A stretch of 37,150 nt of DNA from Flavobacteriales bacterium. Lineage in GTDB: Bacteria; Bacteroidota; Bacteroidia; Flavobacteriales_G; Salibacteraceae. Below are positions 1 to 8,414 of this stretch, one piece after another. The DNA lies in the NCBI GenBank assembly GCA_020435995.1, contig JAGQYO010000006.1:66105-103254 (forward strand). The letters are read 5' to 3'. Position numbers and translations under genes: made by a program. Position 1 is the stretch's first letter; each line of letters begins with the position of its first letter. The notes under the pieces are model-generated. The model did no database searches. It worked only from the letters and a program-made list of their open reading frames with translations, and was not told where the DNA came from.

Positions 1-108
1 TTTTTAAAAACCTTATCTCTGAGCATTTCAGCCGGTCTTTTTTTAGGAGTATTTGTTTCTATTGGTATCATTTGGACGATTCGCTTGAGCTGGCAGATGA
101 TACAGTAA
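1..108 (+). CDS. C-terminal end of a membrane protein gene (partial)
   Basis: The first frame of the window is open from base 1 to a TAA at 106-108 and encodes 35 residues. They form a hydrophobic stretch (SAGLFLGVFVSIGIIW) followed by a short basic tail, which looks like a C-terminal transmembrane segment. The rest of the gene lies outside the window, so the family cannot be named; a C-terminal helix of this type occurs for example in polysaccharide chain-length determinants, but that is only a guess. Its stop codon directly abuts the uvrA stop codon on the other strand, with no base between them. Confidence 0.55.
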   Translation, partial: FLKTLSLSISAGLFLGVFVSIGIIWTIRLSWQMIQ

Positions 109-2946
109 TTAACCCACAGCTACTTTGCGAACCAATTTATCTTTTAAATACTTTCCAGTGTAAGAGTTTTTACACTTTATAAGTTCTTCAGGTGTTCCTG
201 CAAATACAAGATATCCTCCTTTTTCACCACCTTCTGGGCCTAAGTCAATCATCCAATCGGCGCTTTTAAGCACCTCGGTGTTGTGCTCAATCACAAGTAC
301 AGAATGACCTAATTCAATTAGCGAATTAAGTGCTTTTAAGAGTTTTTTTATATCATGAAAATGTAGGCCTGTGGTGGGTTCATCAAAAATAAAGAGGGTT
401 CTGTCTGAAGTGTTTGTGGCCCTTCCTTTTATAAGAAATGAGGCCAGCTTTATTCTTTGTGCTTCTCCACCACTCAAGGTATTGGAGCTTTGACCGAGCT
501 GAACATAGCCCAAACCTACATCTACCAATGGAAGAAGCTTTGAAAGAATTTTCTTTTCTAACCTACTTTCACCGGTATTAAAAAACATACAAGCTTCATC
601 AATGGTCATTCGGAGCACATCAGAAATGTTTTTTTGTCGATGTGTAATTTCGAGTACTTCCTCTGTAAATCGTTGCCCATCACAGGCTTCACAATGCAAC
701 CTCACGTCGGGCATAAATTGCATCTCAACCGTGATAAAACCTTCACCCTTACAGGTTTCACATCTTCCACCTTCGGTGTTAAATGAAAAATAGGTGGGTT
801 TGAACCCCCGATTTTTAGCCAAAGGGGTGACTGAGAATAAGGTACGAATGTCATCAAATGCTTTGACGTAAGTAACTGGGTTGGAGCGCGATGATTTGCC
901 AATTGGATTTTGGTCTACGTATTCAATATTTCCAATGCTCTTGATGTCACCGTCAAGGCCTCCAAATTTACCCGTGGCGTCGGCATATCCTCCCAAATAT
1001 TTTTTTACTGATGGGTATAAAATGCTGTTAATTAAGGAACTCTTCCCTGAACCACTTACTCCCGAGATAGCGCAGAAAATTCCAAGCGGAATTTCCACAT
1101 CTATATTTTTTAAATTATTCTCAGAAGCAGCAAATATTTTAATGCTCTTTTTCCAAGTTCTTCGAGAAACTGGAACGTCAATATTTTCTCGAAAAGTGAG
1201 ATATTTTGCAGTCAGACTTTTTTCAGAGTGGATAAGATCATCGTGGTTTCCCTGAAAAACCAATTCGCCGCCTTGTGTTCCGGCTTCAGGGCCCAAGTCA
1301 ATAATCACATCGGCAGCTCTCATTATGTCTTCTTCGTGCTCTACCACAATCACTGTATTGCCCATATCCCTGAGGTTCTGAAGAATGGATATAAGCCGTG
1401 CGGTATCTCTTGGATGCAGTCCAATGCTGGGTTCGTCTAGTATATATAGTGAGCCAACCAAGCTACTACCCAAGGATGTCGCTAAATTAATGCGTTGGCT
1501 TTCGCCACCTGAAAGGGAAGAACTCAACCTATTTAAGGTGAGGTAGCCCAAACCTACATCAATTAGGAATTGGATTCGGGTTTTTATTTCAGTAAGAATC
1601 CGGCTACTTACCTTTTCATCATGGTCACTTAGAACAAGGCTATTAAAAAAATCGGGCAAACTATTAATCTGAGAAAGCACAATTTCAGTGATCGAACGAT
1701 GAGCAATTTTTACATAATTGGCATCTTTACGCAGCCTAGTTCCATTACAATCTGGGCATTGAGTTTTTCCTCGATACCTGGACATCATAACGCGGTATTG
1801 AATTTTATAAGCGTTTTCCTCCAGCATTTTAAAAAAAGCGTGTAAGCCTTCAAAATACTTGTTACCTGACCAAATAAGGTCATATTGTTTTGGCGTTAAT
1901 TCACGGATGGGTTTATGTACTGGAAAGTCAAAGTGATGCGAATTTTTGACCATTTTATCCTTCCAAAGGCTCATTTTTTCAGTTTTCCAGCAGGCTATTG
2001 CACCTTCAAAAACCGATTTACTTTTATCGGGAATGACCAAGTCGGGATCGATTCCAATGATACTACCTAGGCCTTCACAACGTTTGCAGGCTCCAACAGG
2101 GTTATTAAAAGTAAAAAAGTGATCGCTGGGCTCTTCAAACAAAATTCCGTCGAGCTCAAAGCGGTTATTAAAGGAATGTTTGGTTTTTTTTCCGTCGTTG
2201 ATTAAATGAACAACACATTCATGATCACCTTCATAATAAGCAGTATCAATAGAGTCAGAAACTCGGCTTTTGTTGTCTTCGTTTTTGTGCTGCACCGTAA
2301 ACCTATCTACGAGAATATTTATCTCACCTTTAATTGAACCCTTAATCGTTAGAGCATCTTCAATTGAAGTCATTTCACCATCAATTAAAAGCCTGCTATA
2401 ACCTTGTTTAATCAAAAGACCGAGGCGATCAGATAACTTTTCTTTTGGCCGTAATCGAATAGGAGCACTTAAGAGCACCTTGGTTTCTTCGCTTTGAGAA
2501 TGAATAAACTGATAGACATCCTCTGGCCTATCACGGGTAACTTCGCTTCCTGAAACAGGGGAGTACGTTTTGCCGATTCGCGAAAAGAGTAATTTGAGGT
2601 AGTCATAAATTTCGGTTGAAGTACCTACCGTAGATCTTGAACTTCGGGAAGTAACCCTTTGCTCAATGGCTATTGCAGGCGAAACTCCTTTGATGTATTC
2701 CACCGCTGGTTTTTCAATCTTTCCCAAGAATTGTCTGGCGTAGGCCGAAAGGCTTTCTACATACCTTCTTTGTCCTTCGGCATAAAGTGTATCGAAGGCC
2801 AATGACGATTTGCCACTTCCCGATAAACCAGTGATAACAACAAGTTTGTTTCTTGGAATAGCAACATCTATGTTTTTTAGATTATGCTCTCTTGCACCTT
2901 TAATAACTATGAATTGTCGGGGATCTAAAGAATTGATGTCTGCCAA
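109..2946 (-). CDS. uvrA: Excinuclease ABC subunit UvrA (TTG start preferred)
   Basis: This is the damage-recognition ATPase of nucleotide excision repair, which loads UvrB on lesions. From the TTG at 2946 it is 945 residues (E. coli UvrA is 940). Seen: Walker A GLSGSGKSS at 40-48, signature LSGGE at 478-482, Walker B LDEPSIGLH at 503-511, second Walker A GVSGSGKSS at 629-637, C-terminal zinc module CETC (729-732) with CEAC (752-755), LSGGE at 824-828 and FDEPTTGLH at 854-862. The first zinc module keeps only CKRC (287-290); the earlier CxxC pair is missing. The frame is open to an ATG at 3060, but that adds 38 residues without resemblance to UvrA. The TTG gives MADINSLDPRQFIVIKGA, like related N termini as remembered, and an exact -7 box lies 22 nt upstream of it. 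Divergent from the sigma factor gene. Confidence 0.95.
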   Translation of the reverse strand: MADINSLDPRQFIVIKGAREHNLKNIDVAIPRNKLVVITGLSGSGKSSLAFDTLYAEGQRRYVESLSAYARQFLGKIEKPAVEYIKGVSPAIAIEQRVTSRSSRSTVGTSTEIYDYLKLLFSRIGKTYSPVSGSEVTRDRPEDVYQFIHSQSEETKVLLSAPIRLRPKEKLSDRLGLLIKQGYSRLLIDGEMTSIEDALTIKGSIKGEINILVDRFTVQHKNEDNKSRVSDSIDTAYYEGDHECVVHLINDGKKTKHSFNNRFELDGILFEEPSDHFFTFNNPVGACKRCEGLGSIIGIDPDLVIPDKSKSVFEGAIACWKTEKMSLWKDKMVKNSHHFDFPVHKPIRELTPKQYDLIWSGNKYFEGLHAFFKMLEENAYKIQYRVMMSRYRGKTQCPDCNGTRLRKDANYVKIAHRSITEIVLSQINSLPDFFNSLVLSDHDEKVSSRILTEIKTRIQFLIDVGLGYLTLNRLSSSLSGGESQRINLATSLGSSLVGSLYILDEPSIGLHPRDTARLISILQNLRDMGNTVIVVEHEEDIMRAADVIIDLGPEAGTQGGELVFQGNHDDLIHSEKSLTAKYLTFRENIDVPVSRRTWKKSIKIFAASENNLKNIDVEIPLGIFCAISGVSGSGKSSLINSILYPSVKKYLGGYADATGKFGGLDGDIKSIGNIEYVDQNPIGKSSRSNPVTYVKAFDDIRTLFSVTPLAKNRGFKPTYFSFNTEGGRCETCKGEGFITVEMQFMPDVRLHCEACDGQRFTEEVLEITHRQKNISDVLRMTIDEACMFFNTGESRLEKKILSKLLPLVDVGLGYVQLGQSSNTLSGGEAQRIKLASFLIKGRATNTSDRTLFIFDEPTTGLHFHDIKKLLKALNSLIELGHSVLVIEHNTEVLKSADWMIDLGPEGGEKGGYLVFAGTPEELIKCKNSYTGKYLKDKLVRKVAVG

Positions 2947-2968
2947 ACCGGAGTGAAATTTTCGGAGC

Positions 2969-2976
2969 CAAATGTA
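2969..2976 (-). promoter_or_regulatory. Candidate -7 promoter box TACATTTG for uvrA
   Basis: On the minus strand the octamer TACATTTG matches the Bacteroidota -7 consensus TANNTTTG exactly. It ends 22 nt before the proposed TTG start of uvrA, a spacing like that of other boxes in this window. It lies inside the open frame running up from the TTG to the ATG at 3060, so it supports the shorter protein. No convincing -33 TTG element was seen. Confidence 0.5.
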
Positions 2977-3191
2977 TGACCTGAATAATAAAATTTGGAA
3001 GGTTGAGTTTATTTTTCCATATTTGTCACTCTCAATCACTTGTTGAGAATCACAAAACAAAAAAAGGACACATATAGATCATAATTACTCGTCATTACTT
3101 TAAGCCACCAATAGCCCCCCTTTCTTTTTATTGTTAACCCGTTGATGCAAGACACACAGATGTTTAGTATTCAACACAACGAGTAAGTATT

Positions 3192-3776
3192 ATGATTCAG
3201 GAAAAAGTAAGCGATAGGCTCTTAATTGAGCACTATTTGGCCGGTAAAGAGAGCGCTCTTGAAAGCTTAATTAAACGACACCAAGAACGTGTGTTTTCAT
3301 ACATCTACACCATAGTAAAAGATGAGCAAGTGGCAAATGATGTATTTCAGGACACCTTTGTAAAAATTGTGACAACCATAAAGGATGGTCGATACAACGA
3401 AGAGGGGAAATTTATTCAGTGGGCCATGAGAATTGCCCATAACCTCAGCATTGATCACTTCAGGTTTGCCAAAAGAATGCCCACAACAAGTGGAGGCCCA
3501 GACTTCGATATTTTTGACACTATTGGCTTAGAAGATGAAAGCACCGAGGGAAAACTTGTTGATGCACAAATCAAAGAGGACGTTAAAAAACTGATAGAAT
3601 ATCTGCCTGAGGATCAAAAGCAGGTACTAAAAATGAGGTTTTATTTCGAAATGAGCTTTAAGGATATTGCAGAGGAAACAAATGTGAGTATTAATACGGC
3701 ACTAGGAAGAATGCGATATGCCCTCATTAACCTTAGAAAAATTGCCAAAAGCAAGAGCATACAGTTAACAGCTTAA
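3192..3776 (+). CDS. ECF-type RNA polymerase sigma factor (sigma-70 family)
   Basis: A 194-residue protein with the two-domain layout of ECF sigma factors. Region 2 covers about residues 27-96 and includes DVFQDTFVKI (50-59) and the promoter-melting segment WAMRIAHNLSIDHFR (77-91). Region 4 covers about 134-187 with YLPEDQKQVLKMRFYFEMSF and the helix-turn-helix DIAEETNVSINTALGRM. It should direct core polymerase to a subset of promoters. No anti-sigma factor gene (membrane protein with zinc-finger or FecR-like domain) is adjacent, unlike many ECF loci. It is divergent from uvrA and is followed after 75 nt by a small gene in the same direction. The regulon cannot be read from the sequence. Confidence 0.9.
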   Translation: MIQEKVSDRLLIEHYLAGKESALESLIKRHQERVFSYIYTIVKDEQVANDVFQDTFVKIVTTIKDGRYNEEGKFIQWAMRIAHNLSIDHFRFAKRMPTTSGGPDFDIFDTIGLEDESTEGKLVDAQIKEDVKKLIEYLPEDQKQVLKMRFYFEMSFKDIAEETNVSINTALGRMRYALINLRKIAKSKSIQLTA

Positions 3777-3851
3777 TTTTTTTAGAAACGAAACAATAAA
3801 AAGAAAAATTGATTCGTTAAGTAGGTAAATTCTTTAAAATGAAATTTGCCT

Positions 3852-4031
3852 ATGAAACAATTTTATCTCCCAAAAAACGAAAATATTGGCATTAACCACT
3901 CGGAGTCGGGAATAACAAAAAAAACCACGATGCCAAAGCCTCAAACGATTCAAAATATTTTGGATTTTTCTAAGGCGTATGAATCAAGACCTTCGGTTTA
4001 CCTGAAGAGAATAACACAAATACTTAATTGA
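3852..4031 (+). CDS. Small protein downstream of the sigma factor (59 aa, unknown)
   Basis: An open frame begins with ATG at 3852 (a TTG at 3846 would add two residues) and ends at TGA 4029-4031, encoding a basic 59-residue protein with no signal peptide or membrane segment. The C-terminal half contains TIQNILDFSKAYESR and ends LKRITQILN. From memory, similar short proteins with an ILxxSKA core ending in LN occur in other Bacteroidota, sometimes near sigma factor genes; this could not be checked. It lies between the sigma factor gene and a clear terminator hairpin starting 4 nt after its stop, which supports it being the last gene of that transcript. It might modulate the sigma factor, but nothing in the sequence shows this. 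Confidence 0.6.
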   Translation: MKQFYLPKNENIGINHSESGITKKTTMPKPQTIQNILDFSKAYESRPSVYLKRITQILN

Positions 4032-4034
4032 TTG

Positions 4035-4060
4035 AAAATCCCCTTAGTTGGGGATTTTTT
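4035..4060. terminator. Intrinsic terminator, probably bidirectional, overlapping the nth stop
   Basis: The arms AAAATCCCC (4035-4043) and GGGGATTTT (4050-4058) pair perfectly over 9 bp around a 6-nt loop TTAGTT, followed by further T residues. On the plus strand it would end the sigma factor/small protein transcript. On the minus strand the A residues of the left arm become a T-run, so it could also end the ilvE-nth transcript. The nth stop codon (4044-4046) lies in the loop. Confidence 0.85.
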
Positions 4061-4694
4061 GTTTGAATAATTCTGGCCTTCCTATTTTTGAGTCAATGGG
4101 GCTTTTGTGGACATTAAATCCACGCGCAGGACTATACTCTCGCCCATAAAAAATGATTTGTAAGTGAAGTTTGTTCCACAGTTCTTTAGGAAAAAGCCTT
4201 TTGGCATCGGCTTCCGTTTTTACAACAGACTTACCACTCGATAATCCCCATCTGTACATGAGCCGATGAATGTGGGTATCTACTGGAAATGCTGGCACTC
4301 CAAAGGCCTGAGCCATGACCACCGATGCTGTTTTGTGCCCCACCCCAGGTAATAGTTCCAATTCCTCAAATGATTGAGGCACCTCACCATTGTGCTTTTC
4401 AACTAGTATGATGGAGAGGTTTTTTATCGCTTTTGATTTCGCTGGAGAAAGCCCACAGGGTCTTATGATTTGTTTAATTGTATCTACCTCCAATTGGGCC
4501 ATATCGTAAGGATTGTTGGCTAGCTCAAATAATTTAGGAGTAATTTGGTTGACGCGAACATCCGTACACTGCGCAGATAATAAAACTGCAATTAAAAGGG
4601 TGTAAGCATCGGAATGATCTAAGGGAACAGGCGTTTCGGGATATAGTTCCTCTAGTTTTTCAATTACAAAAAATACTTTTTCCTTTTTGGTCAA
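4044..4694 (-). CDS. nth: Endonuclease III, lacking the iron-sulfur cluster cysteines
   Basis: A bifunctional DNA glycosylase/AP lyase of base excision repair that removes oxidised pyrimidines. The helix-hairpin-helix LPGVGHK (115-121) holds the catalytic lysine K121, and VDTHIHR (138-144) provides the catalytic aspartate D139. Length (216 aa) is near the usual 211-220. E. coli Nth ends with four cysteines (CX6CX2CX5C) binding a 4Fe-4S cluster. Here the equivalent segment (YGREYSPARGFNVHKSPID, 183-201) has none; the only cysteines in the protein are C43 and C80. From memory several Flavobacteriia have this cluster-less form. The gene follows ilvE after 5 nt, so the two are co-transcribed. Confidence 0.95.
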   Translation of the reverse strand: MTKKEKVFFVIEKLEELYPETPVPLDHSDAYTLLIAVLLSAQCTDVRVNQITPKLFELANNPYDMAQLEVDTIKQIIRPCGLSPAKSKAIKNLSIILVEKHNGEVPQSFEELELLPGVGHKTASVVMAQAFGVPAFPVDTHIHRLMYRWGLSSGKSVVKTEADAKRLFPKELWNKLHLQIIFYGREYSPARGFNVHKSPIDSKIGRPELFKQKIPN

Positions 4695-4699
4695 TTGCC

Positions 4700-5767
4700 T
4701 TAAACTTTAACGAGCCAGCCGTACTTATCTTCAATACGACCTCTTTTGTAGTCATTCAAGTATTTTTCAATAAAAGGACTAATTGTTCTGTTCGCAATTG
4801 GATTTAGTTCCAATATGTCGCCTTGGTAGCCAATAGATTCAATATGTGCTATGGTGGCAGCAGTACCCACACCAAATGCCTCGGTGAGTGTTCCTGATTT
4901 GATAGCCGAAATAATTTCAGAAACAAAAACATCCCTTTGTTCCACCGCAATTCCTTTTTCTCTCGCAATTGTAATGACAGAGTCTCTGGTGATTCCTGCT
5001 AAAATAGAAGAACTTAATTTTGGAGTAATGAGCTTGCCATCTACAACAAACATCACATTCATAGTTCCAGATTCTTCAATCTTCTCATGATTTTTGGCAT
5101 CCGTCCAAATGAGTTGATCAAATCCTTTTTTTTGGCCCAAAGAAGCGGGAAATAAGGAAGCTGCGTAGTTACCGCTTGTTTTGGCAGAACCAACACCCCC
5201 CGTCATGGCTCGCGCATATTCTGTTTCAATTTTAACTTTCACGGGCTTAGCATAATAAGAACCCGATGGTGATAAAATAACCATAAACCGATACGAGCTA
5301 GATGGACGTACGCCTAAAAACGCCTCAGTACCAAACATAAACGGACGTACGTAGATTGAACTGCTATCTCCCGATGGAATCCAATCTCTGTCTACATTTA
5401 ACAATTGCAGCATACCCTCCATAAACAACTCCTCAGGTATGGGTTGCATACAAAGCCGTTCAGCAGAATGATTCATTCTCATCCAATTGGATTTTGGACG
5501 GAATAGGAATGTGTCTCCATTTTCCGACTTGTGAGCCTTTAAACCTTCGAAAATGGACTGCCCATAGTGTATAAAGGACGTTGCCGGGTCAAGACTGATG
5601 TTTTCATAAGGTAAAATATCGGGGACTTGCCATGCACCATTTACATAATCTGCCACAAACATGTGGTCTGTAAATTGAGATCCAAATTTCAATTCGGCTA
5701 GGTTTTGACCCTTTAGTTTTGACTCCTTAGCCCGTGTAATTCTAATAGCTTTTGTTTCGCTAATCAT
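4700..5767 (-). CDS. ilvE: Branched-chain amino acid aminotransferase
   Basis: A class IV (fold type IV) PLP aminotransferase of 355 residues that transfers amino groups between glutamate and the 2-oxo acids of leucine, isoleucine and valine. The PLP-binding lysine is K196 in GVGSAKTSGNYAAS, and the N-terminal half has the family segment IHYGQSIFEGLKAH (66-79). Length and layout match the longer bacterial/eukaryotic BCAT type rather than the shorter D-amino-acid transaminase type. It is cytoplasmic, with no signal peptide. No other branched-chain pathway genes are adjacent. It lies 67 nt downstream of batE and 5 nt upstream of nth, so it may be read from the bat operon or from its own weak promoter in the 67-nt gap. 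Confidence 0.93.
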   Translation of the reverse strand: MISETKAIRITRAKESKLKGQNLAELKFGSQFTDHMFVADYVNGAWQVPDILPYENISLDPATSFIHYGQSIFEGLKAHKSENGDTFLFRPKSNWMRMNHSAERLCMQPIPEELFMEGMLQLLNVDRDWIPSGDSSSIYVRPFMFGTEAFLGVRPSSSYRFMVILSPSGSYYAKPVKVKIETEYARAMTGGVGSAKTSGNYAASLFPASLGQKKGFDQLIWTDAKNHEKIEESGTMNVMFVVDGKLITPKLSSSILAGITRDSVITIAREKGIAVEQRDVFVSEIISAIKSGTLTEAFGVGTAATIAHIESIGYQGDILELNPIANRTISPFIEKYLNDYKRGRIEDKYGWLVKV

Positions 5768-5834
5768 AGCTTACTAAATTAATAAAAAGAAAAGAAAAAA
5801 ACTATCCAGAATACTCTGCTAATTTATTGCCCGT

Positions 5835-6596
5835 CTAATACGTTTTAATGCTCTCTAATGGTACCCAACCTTCATTTCCATCTGGTAGTGAAACTCGACA
5901 CCAATCTCCTGTTTTTTCTAATAAGGCCACCTTCGTTCCTTCATGAATCACAAACAAATCTGACGAAGATGATCGCGGTTCTGATTTAACTGATAACGAT
6001 GCTGCAAAAACAATGGCTTCGTCCTCATCACTCACAGCACACATAGAAACATAGCCAAAGGAGGCTGCGAATAAACTTAATCCCATCAAGAAAAGAAAAG
6101 AAAAGAAAGTTAATTTTTTTAATATCACTGTTTGACTCAGCAAATAGATTCCAAAAAACATTACAGCCAGCATAAAGGCCACAACCGTGAGAATTCCCCA
6201 GTCATTGGGGCTTAGGAAATCTCTAAACCAATTGATTACCTTGGTAAGTGCAGGTTGCGGTACTTTTTCAATTTTGTCTACTATTTGAGAATTGGCCATC
6301 TCAAGGTTAAAGCGTATGTCTGCATCGTTAGGGGACAACTTACTTGCTTTTTCATAATAAAAAATAGCTGCTGAAAGTTCACCTGATTTGTAATAAGCGT
6401 TACCTAAGTTAAATAACAAGGCCGCTGATTCGTATCCAGAATTAACGATTTGTGAATAGTAAGTAGCCGCTGAATCGTAGGCTTCATGTTCGTAAGCAAT
6501 ATTACCCAACTCGAAAAAATCTTCATACCGATCTGCTTCCGAAGAAAACCCAAAATGACTGGTAAGACAAAATAAAATGGCTAATGCAATCCTCAT
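5835..6596 (-). CDS. batE: BatE: TPR and SH3-domain membrane protein
   Basis: The last gene of the bat operon, 253 residues. The N terminus has a signal sequence (MRIALAILFCLTSHFGFSS), followed by TPR repeats over about residues 24-105 (ELGNIAYEHEAYDSAATYY, LFNLGNAYYKSGELSAAIF). Two hydrophobic segments follow (about 134-154 and 163-184), then a bacterial SH3 domain at about 190-253 containing VALLEKTGDWCRVSLPDG and EGWVPLESI. This architecture is that of BatE of the Bacteroides aerotolerance operon. Its ATG overlaps the batD stop by 4 nt, indicating translational coupling. The molecular role of Bat proteins is not settled; an envelope complex working with MoxR is the usual model. Confidence 0.9.
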   Translation of the reverse strand: MRIALAILFCLTSHFGFSSEADRYEDFFELGNIAYEHEAYDSAATYYSQIVNSGYESAALLFNLGNAYYKSGELSAAIFYYEKASKLSPNDADIRFNLEMANSQIVDKIEKVPQPALTKVINWFRDFLSPNDWGILTVVAFMLAVMFFGIYLLSQTVILKKLTFFSFLFLMGLSLFAASFGYVSMCAVSDEDEAIVFAASLSVKSEPRSSSSDLFVIHEGTKVALLEKTGDWCRVSLPDGNEGWVPLESIKTY

Positions 6597-8413
6597 TTTA
6601 CTTCATTTTCAATTTGATTAATAATTCCCATAGCTGACGCATACACTTGAGGTTCACTCATAGCCGCGCTTGGAGCAAATCGAGCCATTTCACATTCCGA
6701 CAATACGCTTAAAAAGCTTTTTATTATTGGCTCGGCAACGCTGTGTTTGATTAAATTTTGCTCTATGGCTTCTTTGCTTAACTCGGCCATAGAAATATTG
6801 AATTTGTCAGAAACATAACCGTTGAGTGATTTAAATATTTCTTCATAAAAAGCATTTTTCTCCGATGCTTCCATGTGTAACTTGGCCTTCGAAAGCCGTT
6901 TGACGGCCACTTTTGTTGCTTTTTTCTTTTTCATTCCAATCACGTCAGCTTGCATTTCTTGCAATCGTTTTCTTGCGAGGAACAACAGGAATAAACCCAC
7001 AACTGGAATTAAAATGAGTATCCAAAACAACCTTGAACCCATAAAATAATAGTGTGCTTCCATGAGATGCGGATTTCCTTTTTTGATAAAGCGGATATCT
7101 CGCCCCAAAAGAGTTACATCTTTTTTGGATACTCCTCGCATACCTCCGTCACTTGCGATGGCGGGTTGGCCATTGCCCCGAAGCACGTTAATGGTATATG
7201 CTTCTGTATTTTGTGTCATGTATTTTTTCTTGTTGGGATCAAAATATGTGAATGAAACACTTGGGATATTAAACCTGCCTGCGTGGCGAGGAATGATCAA
7301 GTACTCCAATGTTTTACTTCCTTGAACCCCAGAGGCACTTGTTTTAATGTCGGAGTTCTTTTTTGGGTCATACACCTCAAAATCAGGCGGGAACTCCAAT
7401 ATTGGATCCGAAATGAGTTTGATGTTTCCTTGACCAGAATAAGTGATTTTGAAATTGATAGCTTCGTTCTCTTTTACTTCGGTTTTGTCAATTGTACCGC
7501 TCATGTTAAAGGATCCAACTGCTCCACTGAAGTTACTTGGTTTTCCAGCGGAAGGAAGTGGGTCTACATTTATAATTACCGAATTGGATACAGCTTTGTG
7601 CCTGATATCCTTATAAGCGCCAAAAAATTGATCGAACACGCTTCGTGGCGCTCTTTCATCTCTTATACGGATGACCAAATCCATAGACATAGGCTCAATT
7701 TTGATCTCTCCCGAACGCTGAGGTGATAACACCATTTGTTTGATGATAGCTGTATTGAATTGTACGCCATTTACTATTTCTGGCTTGAGGTTTCCTTGGT
7801 CGGCTGTGTTTATTTCTTCTGAATAAAAGCCAGTAAACGACGGCATGTGGTCAACAGCATTATCCACTATACTGAGCCTAGTATAGATCTTGAACGTAGC
7901 AATTAATTGCTCCCCTTGTACTGCTTGTTTTTTGCTGACAATCAATCGGATGAAACAATTGTCGCTTATTTCATTGCCGGGGTCGCCGTTATTCGATTGG
8001 GTATTAGCCTGCCCACCGTTTCGATTTCCTTGTTGGGTTTGTTTGGTTACTGTAATATCAATAGTGTTTGATTGAAATTCACTTCCGTTTGCCCTAATTG
8101 TTGCTGCTGGAATAGTAAATTGACCTTCACGGATAGGTGAAAGAATATAAGAAAATGAGGTTGAAGACGACATTTGGCCATTGCTTACCGACATGCTGGT
8201 AGACTGGTTTGGTCCACTCAATACCCGAAAGTCAGAAAAGTTAGGGCCCATATACTGTTCAGCTCGGTCATTAAGTGAATAGGTAAGTTTGAAGTTCTCC
8301 CCAACAGAAACCGTATTTCTGTTTACAGTAGCGGTAAATTTCTGCGCATATCCGAGTTGAACCGCCAATGAGAGCAGCAAGAACGAACATCCATATTTAA
8401 AAGCCGATTTCAT
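6593..8413 (-). CDS. batD: BatD: large exported protein with C-terminal membrane anchor
   Basis: A 606-residue member of the BatD (oxygen tolerance) family. I place the start at the ATG at 8413, which yields a clean signal peptide (MKSAFKYGCSFLLLSLAV...GYAQ) and leaves 1 nt after the batC stop; an upstream in-frame ATG at 8431 would add six residues inside batC. The bulk is beta-rich and periplasmic (FTATVNRNTVSVGENFKLTY opens it), with a Gly/Asn/Gln-rich linker near residues 126-148. One transmembrane helix lies at about 462-481 (FWILILIPVVGLFLLFLA), followed by a basic then helical cytoplasmic domain of about 120 residues. It probably forms part of a membrane complex with BatA and BatB. Confidence 0.9.
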   Translation of the reverse strand: MKSAFKYGCSFLLLSLAVQLGYAQKFTATVNRNTVSVGENFKLTYSLNDRAEQYMGPNFSDFRVLSGPNQSTSMSVSNGQMSSSTSFSYILSPIREGQFTIPAATIRANGSEFQSNTIDITVTKQTQQGNRNGGQANTQSNNGDPGNEISDNCFIRLIVSKKQAVQGEQLIATFKIYTRLSIVDNAVDHMPSFTGFYSEEINTADQGNLKPEIVNGVQFNTAIIKQMVLSPQRSGEIKIEPMSMDLVIRIRDERAPRSVFDQFFGAYKDIRHKAVSNSVIINVDPLPSAGKPSNFSGAVGSFNMSGTIDKTEVKENEAINFKITYSGQGNIKLISDPILEFPPDFEVYDPKKNSDIKTSASGVQGSKTLEYLIIPRHAGRFNIPSVSFTYFDPNKKKYMTQNTEAYTINVLRGNGQPAIASDGGMRGVSKKDVTLLGRDIRFIKKGNPHLMEAHYYFMGSRLFWILILIPVVGLFLLFLARKRLQEMQADVIGMKKKKATKVAVKRLSKAKLHMEASEKNAFYEEIFKSLNGYVSDKFNISMAELSKEAIEQNLIKHSVAEPIIKSFLSVLSECEMARFAPSAAMSEPQVYASAMGIINQIENEVK

Positions 8414-8414
8414 A

